Assembly (NCBI RefSeq): GCF_018687715.1
Contig: NC_056757.1
Location: forward strand, 28,997,501 to 29,061,500
Length of the DNA stretch: 64,000 bases
Source of the DNA: Carya illinoinensis
Lineage: Eukaryota; Streptophyta; Magnoliopsida; Fagales; Juglandaceae
Reading direction: 5' to 3'
Positions 30,365 through 41,827 of the stretch are shown piece by piece. Each line of letters begins with the position of its first letter. Position 1 is the first letter of the stretch. The notes beneath the pieces are model-generated. The model did not search any database. It had not been told where the DNA came from and saw only the letters and a list, made by a program, of their open reading frames with translations. The translations under genes were made by a program, and so were the position numbers.

Positions 30365-33300
30365 TCATTCTAGAAGACCAACTGAAGTTGCGCACAACTT
30401 CAGTTTCTCAAGCGTAACACCCTTTGTCAACATATCAGCAGGGTTCTTGCTTCCACATATCTTTTCAAGTAACAACTGTCCGTCATCTAACAATGACCGT
30501 ATGAAGTGATACCTGATCTGAATGTGTTTGGTCCTGGAATGGAATGCTGGATTCTTGGCAAGGAATATGGCACTCTGACTATCACTGTGGAGAGTGCCTT
30601 TCTGATTCTTCTTACCCAATTCTTCCAAGAAGCCTTGTAGCCATACCATCTCCTTTGCAGCCTCTGACACTGCAATATACTCAGCTTCTGTTGTAGACAA
30701 AGAAACTGTTTTCTGTAAATTTGAACCCCATGACACTGCAGTACCACCAAGTGTATAAACAAAGCCCGTGGTACTCTTTCTACTGTCAATATCTCCAGCT
30801 AAATCAGCGTCAACATAGCCCTGCACCTCCAAGCTCTCTCCAGAGAAACATAAACAGGTTTCTGAGGAACCCTTTAGGTACCTCAAAATCCACTTCACTG
30901 CTTCCCAATGTTGCTTTCCTGGGTTACTCATGTATCTACTCACAACTCCCACTGCATGGGCAATATCCGGTCTTGTACAAACCATAGCATACATAAGTGA
31001 ACCAATGGCTGAGGCATTAGGAACCTTACTCATGTAATCTCGTTCCTCCTCTGACTCTGGTGACTGATTCTTGCTGAGTCTGAAGTGACTTCCCAAGGGT
31101 GTGCCAACTGGTTTGGCCTTGTCCATATTGAACCTGCTGAGTACCTTTTTCACATACTCAGCCTGTGAGAGTCTCAACGTACCTCTGACTCTGTCTCTGA
31201 CAATTCTCATGCCAAGGATTTGCTTTGCAGCTCCCAAATCCTTCATTGCAAAGTGCTCTGACATCTGCTTCTTCAGATTATTGATCTCATCAATACTAGC
31301 CCCTGCAATAAGCATGTCATCCACATACAACAGCAAAATAATATAAGAATTGTCAAAATGCCTGACATAGCAACAGTGATCTGCCTGACATCTAATATAC
31401 CCTGCATTGTGCATAAAGTTGTCAAATTTCTTGTACCACTGTCTAGGAGCTTGCTTCAGGCCATACAAGCTCTTCTTCAGCCTGCAAACTGAACCTTCCT
31501 TTCCCTGTACCACAAACCCCTCAGGCTGGTGCATGTAGATGTCTTCTTCAAGGTCTCCATGAAGAAAAGCTGTTTTCACATCTAACTGCTCAAGAAATAA
31601 ATCTTCAGTGGCAACCATAGCCAGTACCATCCTGATAGTTGTGATCTTTACCACAGGAGAAAAGATCTCAGAGTAGTCAATACCCTGCTTCTGCTGAAAG
31701 CCTTTTACAACAAGTCTAGCCTTGTACCTCTTACTGCCATCATGCTCAGTTTTCACCCGGTACACCCACTTGTTGTGTAATGCCTTCTTCCCTGATGGAA
31801 GTTCTGTCAACTCCCATGTCTGATTCCCTAGCAAGGAATCCATCTCGTCTTTCATGGCCAGCTCCCACTTGCTAGAATTCTCATCTTGCAAGGTTTCTTC
31901 ATAACTCTGCGGTTCTCCACCATCTGTCAACAGAATGTAATTCAAAGTAGGTGAGAAGCGCTGTGGGGGACGTATAGTCCTAACTGACCTGCGAACTGCA
32001 ACTGTAGGAGTAGACGGTTCTGAAACTGCCTGCGGAATAATAGGAATGGGTGTACTGGACCCACTCTCCCCGTCACTCTCATCTCTACACTGCACTGTGA
32101 CCTCTGGCAGGTCATCCAATCCTACAAACTCGGACTCCTGAGGAGCTACTGCAGGAACTGTACTCGACTTATCCTTGTACATCATTTTCTCATTGAAAAT
32201 CACATTCCTGCTTCTTATGATTTTCCGACCCTGATCATCCCAGAAACGATAGCCAAATGCCTCGTCTCCATAGCCAATGAAATAGCATTTCTTTGACTTA
32301 CCCTCAAGCTTACTGCGAGCATCAGAATCAACAAGCACATAAGAAAGACAACCAAAGGTTTTAAGGTGAGAAAACTTAACCTCTTTCCCGCTCCAAACCT
32401 CCTCAGGCAATCCACAATCCAGTGGAACTGATGGCCCTCTGTTTATCAAATAAACGGCAGTGCTGGCTGCATCTGCCCAGAAAGTGGGTGGTAGTCCAGC
32501 GTGCAACCTCATGCTTCTAGCACGCTCATTAATGGTCCTGTTCATACGCTCAGCAACTCCATTTTGCTGTGGTGTCCCAGGAATGGTCTTCTCCATTCTG
32601 ATACCCTGAGCTGCACAGTACTCCTTGAACCCGCCATCAACATACTCACCACCATTGTCAGACCTCAAACACTTCAGTTTCAAGCCTGTCTCTGTCTCAA
32701 CCATGGCTTTCCAAATTTTGAAAACATTAAATACTTCAGATTTATGTTTCAAAAAATAAATCTATACCTTTATACTATGGTCATCAATGAACGTAACATA
32801 GTAGCGAGAACCTCCAAGAGATGCAACTGGAGAAGGACCCCACACATCTGTGTGCACAAGATCAAGTCTTCCTGTCTTTGGCGTCCTGCCACTTTTCAAG
32901 AAGCTGACCTTCTTTTGCTTCCCCATAACACAACTCTCACACATACCGAGATCAACTGTCTTCAGTTCTGGTAGCTTGCCTCTAGACAGAAGTTCCGTCA
33001 TGCCCTTCTGACTCATATGGCCAAGCCTACAATGCCACAAATCTGTTGTGCTCTCTGCAACGGTAGTAGCAATAGTGTCAATTAAACCAGTAGTCATATA
33101 AAGTGTACCAGTTTTCTTACCCCGAGCTAGTACCAATGCCCCTTTTGTGACCTTCCAGGTGCTATCTGAGAACACCACTGAATGACCACACTCATCAAGC
33201 TGCCAAACAGAAATGAGGTTCTTCTTCAACTCAGGAATGTGCCTGACCTTTTGCAAGGTCCATTTGTTCTTGCCAGGGAGTGCAATGTCAATGTCTCCCA

Positions 33301-34270
33301 TCCCCACTACGTTCAAAGCCTCACCATCAGCCAAATATACATTTCCAAAATCACCTGCAACATAATTCCTCATTAGTTCCCGGTGGGAAGATGTATGGAA
33401 GGAAGCCCCTGAATCCAGTATCCAGTCATCAACTGGACTATGAACTGCAAGCAATAGTGCATCCTGTACTTCTTCAGTTACCACATTAGCACTATCATTC
33501 TCCGTCTTCTTGGGGTTTTTGCAGTTTTTCTTTATGTGGCCAGCTTTGCCACAATTCCAGCAAGTTGCCTGCTGACCAGGCCTCGACTTGCTCTTGCCCC
33601 TATACTTTGATTTTGATCTTCCTCTGTTTGAATTCCTGTCATGTGATCTCCCTCGAGATTCAACATTCAGGGCTGAACTCAAACCCGAGGTCTCGCCTGA
33701 ATCTTTCCTGCGCACCTCCTCAGCCAAAATCAAATCACGAATATCATCATACTTCAGTTTATTTTTACCAGCAGAATTACTAACAGCCATTCTCATGGCT
33801 TCCCAACTATTTGGCAATGAAGCCAATAGTATCAGTGCACGTATCTCATCATCAAATTCAATTTCAACAGACGACAATTGATTTGTGATAGTATTAAAAT
33901 CATTCAGATGTTGTGCAACAGACGTACTATCTGCCATTTTCAAATTGAATAACTTTTTCATCAGATGTACCTTGTTATTCGCTGACGGCTTTTCATACAT
34001 ACCTGACAAAGCCGCCATGAGATCCGTCGTCGTCTTCTCCTTGATGACGTTGTGTGCAACGGATCTCGACAGGGTTAATCGAATAACCCCCAGAACCTGT
34101 CGATCCAACAGATTCCAACTAGCATCATCCATCTTTTCCGGTTGCTGCCCCAATAGTGGAAGATGGAGTTTCTTCCCATAGAGGTAGTCCTCTATCTGCA
34201 TCCTCCAGTATCCAAAATCCGTGCCATCAAACTTCTCGATCCCCGATACCTTCAATTCATCTCCAGCCAT
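30365..34270 (-). CDS. Copia gag-pol polyprotein, one internal stop
   Basis: One frame of 1302 codons from ATG 34270 to the stop at 30365, interrupted only by a TAG at 32764-32762. Order of domains: gag core (FDGTDFGYWRMQIEDYLYG, then SLPNSWEAM), zinc knuckle CWNCGKAGHIKKNC, protease WILDSGASFHT, pre-integrase zinc region (LWHCRLGHMS, CESCVMGKQ), integrase core (HTDVWGP, FIDDHS, SDNGGEY, NGVAERMNRT), reverse transcriptase (KARLVVKGFQQ, SLYGLKQAPRQWYKKFD, LLLYVDDMLIAG) and RNase H (DADLAGD, STTEAEYIAVSEA, HTKHIQIRYHF-like end). The stop lies in the integrase just after FIDDHS, at a position where relatives usually have a tryptophan. Apart from that codon the protein looks complete, so the copy is defective but very recently so. 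Confidence 0.95.
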
Positions 34271-34294
34271 CGTTTCTCCTCAGACCCGAACCTT

Positions 34295-34308
34295 GGCTCT
34301 TGATACCA
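34295..34308 (-). promoter_or_regulatory. Primer binding site of the young copia element
   Basis: The minus strand reads TGGTATCAAGAGCC two bases inside the 5' LTR, the variant of the initiator tRNA-Met site common in plant copia elements. Confidence 0.8.
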
Positions 34309-34310
34309 AT

Positions 34311-34925
34311 TGTTGTGAAAAAACGATGACAATGAATTGAAAAATAACACCGAATGAGAAAACGATCACACACGCAATCACACACGACACAAGATGTACG
34401 TGGTTCGGCAAATTGCCTACGTCCACGGGAGCTGCAGAGGATTTTTATTATTGAGGAATCACACTACAAGATGGGTCACAACACTGTTTATCCACAGTGT
34501 TTTCGTAGCTGCTCTGTTACAGACTTAAGAGGCAAAAATCAGATTTATAGTTCAAACGGCGGAATCCCTAAATCGTATGTTCGCTTGAGCGGCGTGTCGA
34601 GCGCGCGTCGAGCGAACTTCCCTTCCGCATCCCGCTCGAGCCCACTGTCGAGCTGACGTCGAGCGTTCAACTCTGCCTGATTTCGCTCGAGCGGCCAATG
34701 CCTCCGCTCGAGCGAACTCCTCCTGCTCGAGCTCACTGTCGAGCCAACATCGAGCGTTCGACTCTGCCTGATTTCGCTCGAGCAGCCAATGCCTCCGCTC
34801 GAGCGAACTCCTCCTGCTCGAGCTCACTGTCGAGCCAACATCGAGCGTTCGACTCTGCCTGACTTCGCTCGAGCGGCCAATGCCTCCGCTCGAGCGGTGT
34901 GGACCAGACTCCACAGCACTCAACA
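34311..34925 (-). repeat. 5' LTR of the young copia element
   Basis: Identical in length (615 bp) to the 3' LTR, with 8 differences. It holds the promoter for antisense transcription through the split exon. The right end abuts CAGTC, the target duplication. Confidence 0.95.
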
Positions 34926-37496
34926 CAGTCGTACCTTCGTTCTTCTTGTTACAACCATTGTTGTATTTGCTCCATTGGCATGCTTTAAGCGCATAGGTAA
35001 ATGTCTACCCTGTTAATCTAGAATGAATAAACAAACACCAATTTAATACCTTATATGCATGAGGACTATGTGATAGTCTCTCAATCTCATTTCGTACTTG
35101 TAGGTTGATAGTATATGGTTTGTAATTTTCGATGACAACCAAATTGCTTGACCAAATGACATTTTCTATCCATTTTAATTATAGAATTTCTCGTGCAAGT
35201 ACTTATAAAGCAAATGATTGATATAGCAGGCAAGATTAATTTGTTTTGTCCCTTGTTATTATGAGTGGGTCAGAGAATTCTGTCTTTCCCCATGGACCAA
35301 TACATATGCATCTCATATAATAGCTTGTTTTTGAACTCTAAACGAACGAGCTGGAAATCAACATGTCCCGCTCCCTCTCACAATCAGTCCGGCATACCTG
35401 AAATTGAGTCTCAATATAGCATTTTTATTCAATCTGCATTATAGACTTGTTTGTTATGAATGACTCATGCTTTTTGTGTTTGCAGATTCATTGAGACACA
35501 CCTCTGCTTTAGCAATTGCACTGGCAATCGTTTTTCTAATTATAACTGCAGGAATCACAATTCTCAAATTGTTTAACGGAAGCGTTGCCATGCCCAGGTT
35601 GCTGCCTAAAGTTACTGATATTACATCCGTCTGGAGTCTATTCACGGCTGTCCCCGTTCTTGTGATAGCATTCATCTGCCACTTTAATGGTATGTTAGCT
35701 GATCATATAGTATGTGGAGTCTGTAATATACGCATCCGCCTACATAGTGAATGAAGCACCACTTTTGTAGATCAGTGATGAATTTCATTTTTGGTGCACT
35801 TTGTGAAACTGGTGAAGAAAGGATACTGCTCGGTATATAAAGCTATTCTTCCTGCTAAGTTAAAAAAAGAAACTGTCCAATTCAGTTCTAACCATGGAGA
35901 AAGGAATCGCCTTTTCTTTACAATACCCTTTTACAGAGTTAACTGTTGGGAATATAGGGTTTATGTGGTAAATTCTTGGGAGGCCAGTCCAATCTGATTT
36001 GATGTTATCGATTGGCTAAATGCACGTAGTAGTGCTCAGCTTTTACTGCTTCATGCATGATATCATAGCCAATTTTTAATTCCTTAGAACTGGAGGAAAA
36101 ACAGATACAAACCAAGACCATCCTTAACAATTTTGTAATTCTGGTTACAAACTTTTGTTCTATATTTTATTACGTAACCATTCTGTTAAAAGCTTATAAT
36201 ACATAAAGCATAAAAAACCATGTACAACAGGAACTATGAAATCATCTTCTTCTTGTCCTGTCACATGAGTTAGTAACAAGGCTTTTTGTTCAATCTTGTC
36301 TTGGTACTGAACACTTCTGCTGTAATTTGTTTTAGAAGGCTTCACTTGCTTGACATCTATGGAGCCAAAACATTAAAATCACATCCACTTCTTGCCAAGT
36401 TACAGATTTTTAGAACTTGTTTTTTATGCCCAATTGTAAAGGGTCGGTCTTAGATGTTATCTGTTCATCATTAAGTGGAAAGACTTCGGCCCCTTGCTTT
36501 GAGGGCAAAAATAATATTGATGCAGGATATAGAAGGGAAATGAATGCTTTCCAAAGCTATTGATATTTTGTTGATTTGATGGTCAATAACTTGACTCTAG
36601 CGTTGAGAACTCTGTGGGATTTGGTGCTAGAGTTTCCCCCACAAACGCAGGTGCTTATGAGGTCTTAAAAATATCTCAAGTTCATGCATTTCTTTTTCTG
36701 TTGTTGGTTTTTTTCTTTTATCAATATGCATCCAGAGAAGTTAGGAAGTTCATTTTTCTAGTAGTGCATGCTGATCCTGGGTTATATGGATAATCGTGCT
36801 CTTATTGCAAGGGCAAAATGGAAATACTTTGGTGACAAATTTCTATTTTTGGCAGTGCATACAATAGACAATGAACTTGAAGACTCTTCTCTAATACAAC
36901 CAGTTGTGAAGACATCATTGGCTCTGTGTTCTATTATCTACATACTGACGAGCTTTTTTGGTTTCCTCCTTTTTGGTGACTCAACTCTTGATGATATATT
37001 GGCCAACTTCGACGCCAACCTTGGCATCCCATACAGCTTTCTACTCAATGATGTTGTTCGCATCAGCTATGCTCTCCACCTCATGCTTGTTTTCCCGATT
37101 CTCTTATATCCATTGCGCCTCAATTTAGATGGCCTCTTCTTTCCTACTGCCAGGCCTTTGGTTGCAAATAACGTAAGGTTTGGGTTGATCAGCATTGGGC
37201 TCCTCTTGCTTGTCTTCTTGGGTGCAAATTTTATACCCAACATTTGGGATGCTTTCCAGTTCACTGGAGCAACTGCTACAGTTTGCATTGGATTTATCTT
37301 TCCTGCAACCATTGCTCTCAGGTTAGCCTTCTTGATTTTCGCTATAACATAGAAATGGCGTTTGTTATCATTTTTGATTATAGAGAATTTTTTGGGGTAA
37401 GAGATCTTTATTGATAAGAGCAAAGGCACAATCTAAGTACACGGGATTTTTGGATTTTTAATGATAGGAATTGTACATTCTTTATGAGTTACAAAG

Positions 37497-37927
37497 TGTT
37501 GCGCACTCAGCCTGTCCAAAAATCACACAAGACGATAGAGAGACAATATTTAAGTGGTTCGGCAACTTGCCTACGTCCACTGAAGCAAAAAATCAATATT
37601 TTCAATATATTTGTACAATTCTACAAACACTCATAAACAACTCTCTATCTCTCTCAAATGGCATCTGTTCTGCGTTTTCCCATAACCTATTTTCGCCTTT
37701 AACCCTCTGCTTGATTGCTCACCGCAGTGAGGATGACTTTAACATTCAACAAATGACCTCCTTTTATAGGAGAAGTCATGGGGGACAAAATACCCACATT
37801 TCTTGACCAAGATGAAGCCTTCTTTCGGTGCAGCCATCTTGGTCAACATTTGCTGTCAGGAAATTTCGGTGGATGGGTGGGTGGCTACAAGCTCAAGTGA
37901 CCTTTCACACTTGGGGGGTTTCCAACA
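37497..37927 (-). repeat. 3' LTR of the non-autonomous element
   Basis: Starts TGTTGCGCACTC and ends TTCCAACA in plus orientation. It shares the GTGGTTCGGCAACTTGCCTA motif with the young copia LTR. Confidence 0.92.
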
Positions 37928-38416
37928 ATCACCCCCTCCATCCAAGTGTGCCATACTAGGATGCTACAAACGATTGCATCCTTCAAATGATTGCACTCCT
38001 TCATTGGAATGCTTGTTAGCCATGAGAGATTTCTGCTATCAAATGCATATGCAGGTACCTCTTCAAATGGATTTCCAGATACTTCTCCAAATGCATCTTC
38101 AAATGCATCAGCATCGTCTACATTCACGGAGCTTGTAAGGGATTTTATTCAGAGGAGATTTACTAGTGCTTTACTGTACAATCTCAACTCTCTAGGATTC
38201 TTCTTTTGCTCGAGTCCATGAGTCCGCACTCATGTACACCTTGAGCAAACTGAGCTTCCCTCGAGCCACATCCGAGCGAATAATCTGCCTGGTGCCTTTA
38301 CAGCTTTCAAACCGGGCTCCATAATCCTACAATCACACCAATCTACAACTTGGAGACTGGTTCTCAACATGCTAGCCTCTATCTCCAGCATGATCCCTTA
38401 TAATTTATACAATTTT

Positions 38417-38942
38417 ACAGCTCATGTCTTTAAGTTAGAAGACTAACTAAAGTGATGTATAACTTTAGTTCATCAAGTATAGTGCCCTTAATCAACACAT
38501 ATATATAGGGCAACACATCTCCCACTGCACTGGGAATCAATGGTCTCGCACGGACCTTGACACATATCAGAGAACATGTTGCTAAGGTCTCTCTGACCTG
38601 GGCGACTGACTCCTCATCCTGCTGCTAACATATCCTGTCTTCAGTCGATGTGCCCATCTTGTGTGCAGTCTCTGCTATTACAGCTCATGTCTTCAAGTTA
38701 GAAGACTAACTAAAGTGATGTATAACTTTAGTTCATCACGTATAGTGCCCTTAATCAACACATATATATAGGGCAACACATCTCCTACTGCACTGGGAAT
38801 TAATGGTCTCGCACAGACCTTGACACATATCAGAGAACATGTTGCTAAGGTCTCTCTAACCTGGGCAACTGACTCCTCATCCTGCTGCTAACATATCCTG
38901 TCTTCAGTCGATGTGCCCATCTTGTATGCAGTCTCTGCTAAC
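38417..38942. repeat. 263-bp tandem duplication inside the element
   Basis: ACAGCTCATGTCTT(T/C)AAGTTAG begins at 38417 and again at 38680. The two units match closely through GCAGTCTCTGCTA, with about ten differences. Confidence 0.85.
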
Positions 38943-39557
38943 TTCGACTTGCATAATCTCCATTCTTGTAAGATTTTCTTCATACTGTAGTTTACTACCT
39001 TCATTCAGTAGGATATAGTTTAAGGTAGTAACCACCATGGAGGTCTGATCTTCTTGACAGTTATGTGATCCCCAACTTTAAGTGTAGATATTCTTGAAAC
39101 ATCTGACATTTTGTTCCCATCTCTCACACCTTTGCTTCATGTCGTGGTCTAGGGAGATTTCTTCAGGTTTAGATGAAGAAAAGTAAAACTGAATTCCTTT
39201 TACTTCTTCATCTAATTCACACGACCATTACCACTTGCCAAGACCAATGAATCATTCGCGACCTTCCATGTCTTTTTGAGAAAACACTACTGAATGACTG
39301 CTGTCTTCAAGCTGTCTTTAACAGCATTGTGCACTACAAGAAATGCAACGCCATGTATTTCTTCAGTCACCATATTCACAGCATCATTCTCAAATTTCTC
39401 CTGATTTTAGCAGTCTCTTGTGACTTGTCTTACTACAATTTCTAGCGAGTCATCTGTTTTTCAGATCTTGACTTGCCTCTATCCTTACAATCAACATTCA
39501 GGACCAACAACTCGAGATCTTGCCAGAATCTCTTCTGCGCACCTCCTCATCTAGGAT

Positions 39558-39722
39558 ACTCCAACTGGCTGACATCAAGCCCAAAACAAATGAGTCTGGC
39601 ACGACTCCAACTGGCTGCGATCAAGCCCAAAACAAATGAGTCTGGCACGACTCCAATTGGCTGCGATCAAGCCCAAAACAAATGAGTTTGTCACGATTCC
39701 GACTGGCTGCGATCAAGCCCAC
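39558..39722. repeat. 46-bp tandem repeat (about 3.5 units)
   Basis: Units start at CCAACTGGCT or variants at 39561, 39607, 39653 and 39699. Each contains GATCAAGCCCAAAACAAATG. Confidence 0.85.
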
Positions 39723-39744
39723 AACTGATCTGCAACTATGGACA

Positions 39745-40368
39745 GTTCAGATCGAAAGTACCAATGGTGAATCTCAACATTTCCACCGTACCGATGAGTC
39801 TGGAATGATCCAAATGGTTTGTCAGCACTATTTGATCATCGCAATTGAACTCCAACTAGCATAGTAGATCTAGCCCAAAATGATCTGGAACTCGTGGATG
39901 GTTCAGATCGAATGTACCAATGGTGAATCTCAACATTCCCACTGTACAGATGAGTCCGGAATGATCCAAATAGTTTGTCACCACTATTTGATCATCGCAA
40001 TTGAACTCCAACTAGCGTAGATCTAGCTCAAAATGATCTGCAACACGTGAACGGTTCAAATCGAATGTACCGATGGCGAATCTCAACATTCCCACCATAC
40101 GAATGAGTCCAGAATGATCCAAATAGTTTGTTAACAATATTTGATCATCACAATGGAACTCCAACCGGCGTAGATCTAGCCCAAAATGATCTGCAACACG
40201 TGGACGGTTCAGATCAAATGTACAGATGGCGAATCTCAATATTCTCACCGTACGGATGAGTCCAGAATGATCTAAATAGTTAGAAAGTACTATTTGATCG
40301 TTGAAATCGGACTCCAAATGGCTTAGAACTAGCCCAACAAAGATCTGAAAAATGGACGGTCCAGATCA
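39745..40368. repeat. About 153-bp tandem repeat (four units plus a partial)
   Basis: GTTCAGATCGAA or variants recurs at 39745, 39901, 40054, 40207 and about 40359. Every unit holds GGCGAATCTCAACATT-like and CTATTTGATCATCG-like blocks. It lies in the 5' leader side of the element. Confidence 0.85.
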
Positions 40369-40728
40369 TCTGGCGCGTGGGGCGCGTGGCCTACACGCGC
40401 CAGTGTCCTCTAGGGCGCGTGGGGGAGCGTGAGCGCGTGAATGCACGCGCCTTCAACCCTTGGTGCGCGTGGGGGCGTGTACGCGTGTCCTTCACGCGTC
40501 TTCTTCCTCTGCCGCGAGTGGAGGCGCGTGTTTCCCACTCGTCTTCTTCCTCTGATGCAAATGAGGCATGTCTATGCACTCTCCAACTTCTAGGGGTGCG
40601 TACAGGATCCTCCGGCATCCATTTTTTATACCATTTGTGGCAATGGATTCGTCTTGACACAAGGAACACCCTAGAGTTGTCAAAAATTGATTTCGACCAA
40701 CTTGAATTTTCGAACAGCTCGAACCAGA

Positions 40729-40740
40729 GCTCTGATACCA
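40729..40740 (-). promoter_or_regulatory. Primer binding site of the non-autonomous element
   Basis: The minus strand reads TGGTATCAGAGC, all 12 bases of the usual initiator tRNA-Met site, two bases inside the LTR. Confidence 0.9.
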
Positions 40741-40742
40741 AT

Positions 40743-41174
40743 TGTTGCACACTCCGGCCTGTCCAAAAATCATACAAAACGATAGAGAGATAATATTTAA
40801 GTGGTTCGGCAACTTGCCTACGTCCACTAAAGCGAAAAATCAATATTTTTAATATGTTTGTACAATTTTACAAACTCTCATAAACAACTCTCTATCTCTC
40901 TCAAATGGCCTCTGTTCTGGGTTTCTCCAGAACCTATTTTCGCCCTCAACCATTTGTTTGATCGCTCACCGCAATGAGGATGACTTTAACCTTCAACAAA
41001 TGACCTCCTTTTATAGGAGAAGTCATGGGGGACAAAATACCCACATTTCTTGACCAAGATGAAGCCTTCTTTCGGTGCAGCCATCTTGGTCAACATTTGC
41101 TGCCAGAGAATTTTGGTGGATGGGTGGATGGCTGCAAGCTCAAGTGACCTTTCACACTTGGGAGGTTTTCAACA
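40743..41174 (-). repeat. 5' LTR of the non-autonomous element
   Basis: Pairs with 37497-37927. The outer end is followed by the CAAAG duplication. Confidence 0.92.
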
Positions 41175-41827
41175 CAAAGCTGCTGCAGGTAAACAAATCT
41201 TTGAAAAATTATCTACTTAATGATTTGTATCCCCAAACATGTCAAGGGTCACATGATGTTTGAGCTGTTGGCGAGATGAAAAGAATAAAAATCTTCCCTC
41301 CATTTGAGAAGTTAACATAACCTTCCATTTAGCTTGCAAGACTTCTGCTATAAAGCTATAAACCTTTTCCAACCTTTGATTTGTGACTGTTCTTTTTAGC
41401 AGCATTGATTTGAGGCAAATTATCTAATCTAATTCAGATGCTAGCGGTTGAATGTTCTGAATTTTGGTGGGAAATGCATGGATTGTGAGTGAGTGATGAG
41501 CTATATATGAAGATTCTGTTAACATGGTTTAACAAGCACCATAAAACTGATATTATGCTTTGATTTGCTCCAAGAGAACAAAAGTTCCATAAATTAATAA
41601 ACCAAACACCTGTTGAATTGGATCAAATCTATATAATCCATTGGAGTCATCATTATCCACTTTCTGATTTCTGTTTCTGGTGCTTCAGGGATCCTCATGC
41701 AATAGCGACAAAGAAAGACAAGATCTTATCTGTTTTCATGGTTGCTCTGGCCGTGTTTTCGAATATGGTTGCCATATATAGTGATGCCTACACAATATTA
41801 AAAAAGAATGTGAACACAAACGCATGA

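Larger units (their letters stand above)
29660..34925 (-). mobile_element. Young Ty1-copia element (Tnt1/Tork-like) in transporter exon 2
   Basis: A 5266-bp element, antisense to the host gene. LTRs 29660-30274 and 34311-34925 are both 615 bp and differ at 8 positions by my count (seven transitions, one transversion). The 5-bp target duplication is CAGTC (29655-29659 and 34926-34930). The purine tract GGGAGAAT abuts the 3' LTR and a tRNA-Met-type primer site abuts the 5' LTR. It has a single long gag-pol frame. Low LTR divergence and the clean duplication make it the youngest insertion in the window. Confidence 0.96.
37497..41174 (-). mobile_element. Non-autonomous LTR retroelement in transporter intron 4
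   Basis: A 3678-bp element with LTRs 37497-37927 and 40743-41174, target duplication CAAAG (37492-37496 and 41175-41179), a perfect 12-base tRNA-Met primer site at 40729-40740, and a purine tract GGAGGGGGTGAT next to the 3' LTR. The LTRs differ at about 32 positions plus one indel, so it is older than the exon insertion. The interior lacks pol. It keeps only scrambled remnants resembling copia gag and protease (about 39200-39560, compare 33120-33730), plus three tandem-repeat arrays. It must have moved with enzymes from another element. Confidence 0.9.
28802..41827 (+). pseudogene. AVT6: AVT6-type vacuolar amino-acid transporter gene, split by two retroelements
   Basis: Member of the amino acid/auxin permease superfamily (Aa_trans). 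AVT6 proteins are thought to export amino acids from the vacuole. Exons: 28802-29210, 29573-29659 continued at 34931-34996 (one exon split by a copia element), 35486-35689, 36856-37321 and 41689-41827. Without the insertion and one copy of its CAGTC duplication these join in phase to a 456-residue frame, normal for the family. Visible features: acidic/basic N-tail with SPLLPEK, FKWAPFAGAVFNLSTSIIGAG in the first helix (STSIIGAGIMALP is the family signature), GTLIVYMIIIG, then VHTIDNELED before the later helices, and the end SNMVAIYSDAY. No other stop or frameshift was found, so the gene was lost recently or an empty allele exists. The ATG at 28802 is the first in frame; the frame upstream of it starts only at a TTG. 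Confidence 0.9.

Noticed and set aside
35791..36345. Frames inside intron 3 of the transporter gene
   Set aside because: Lack family-like content and sit in a normal intron whose flanking exons splice in phase.
40377..40843. Arginine-rich frames on both strands
   Set aside because: They arise from the GCGCGTG-rich leader of the non-autonomous retroelement and continue into its LTR. No protein family is visible.
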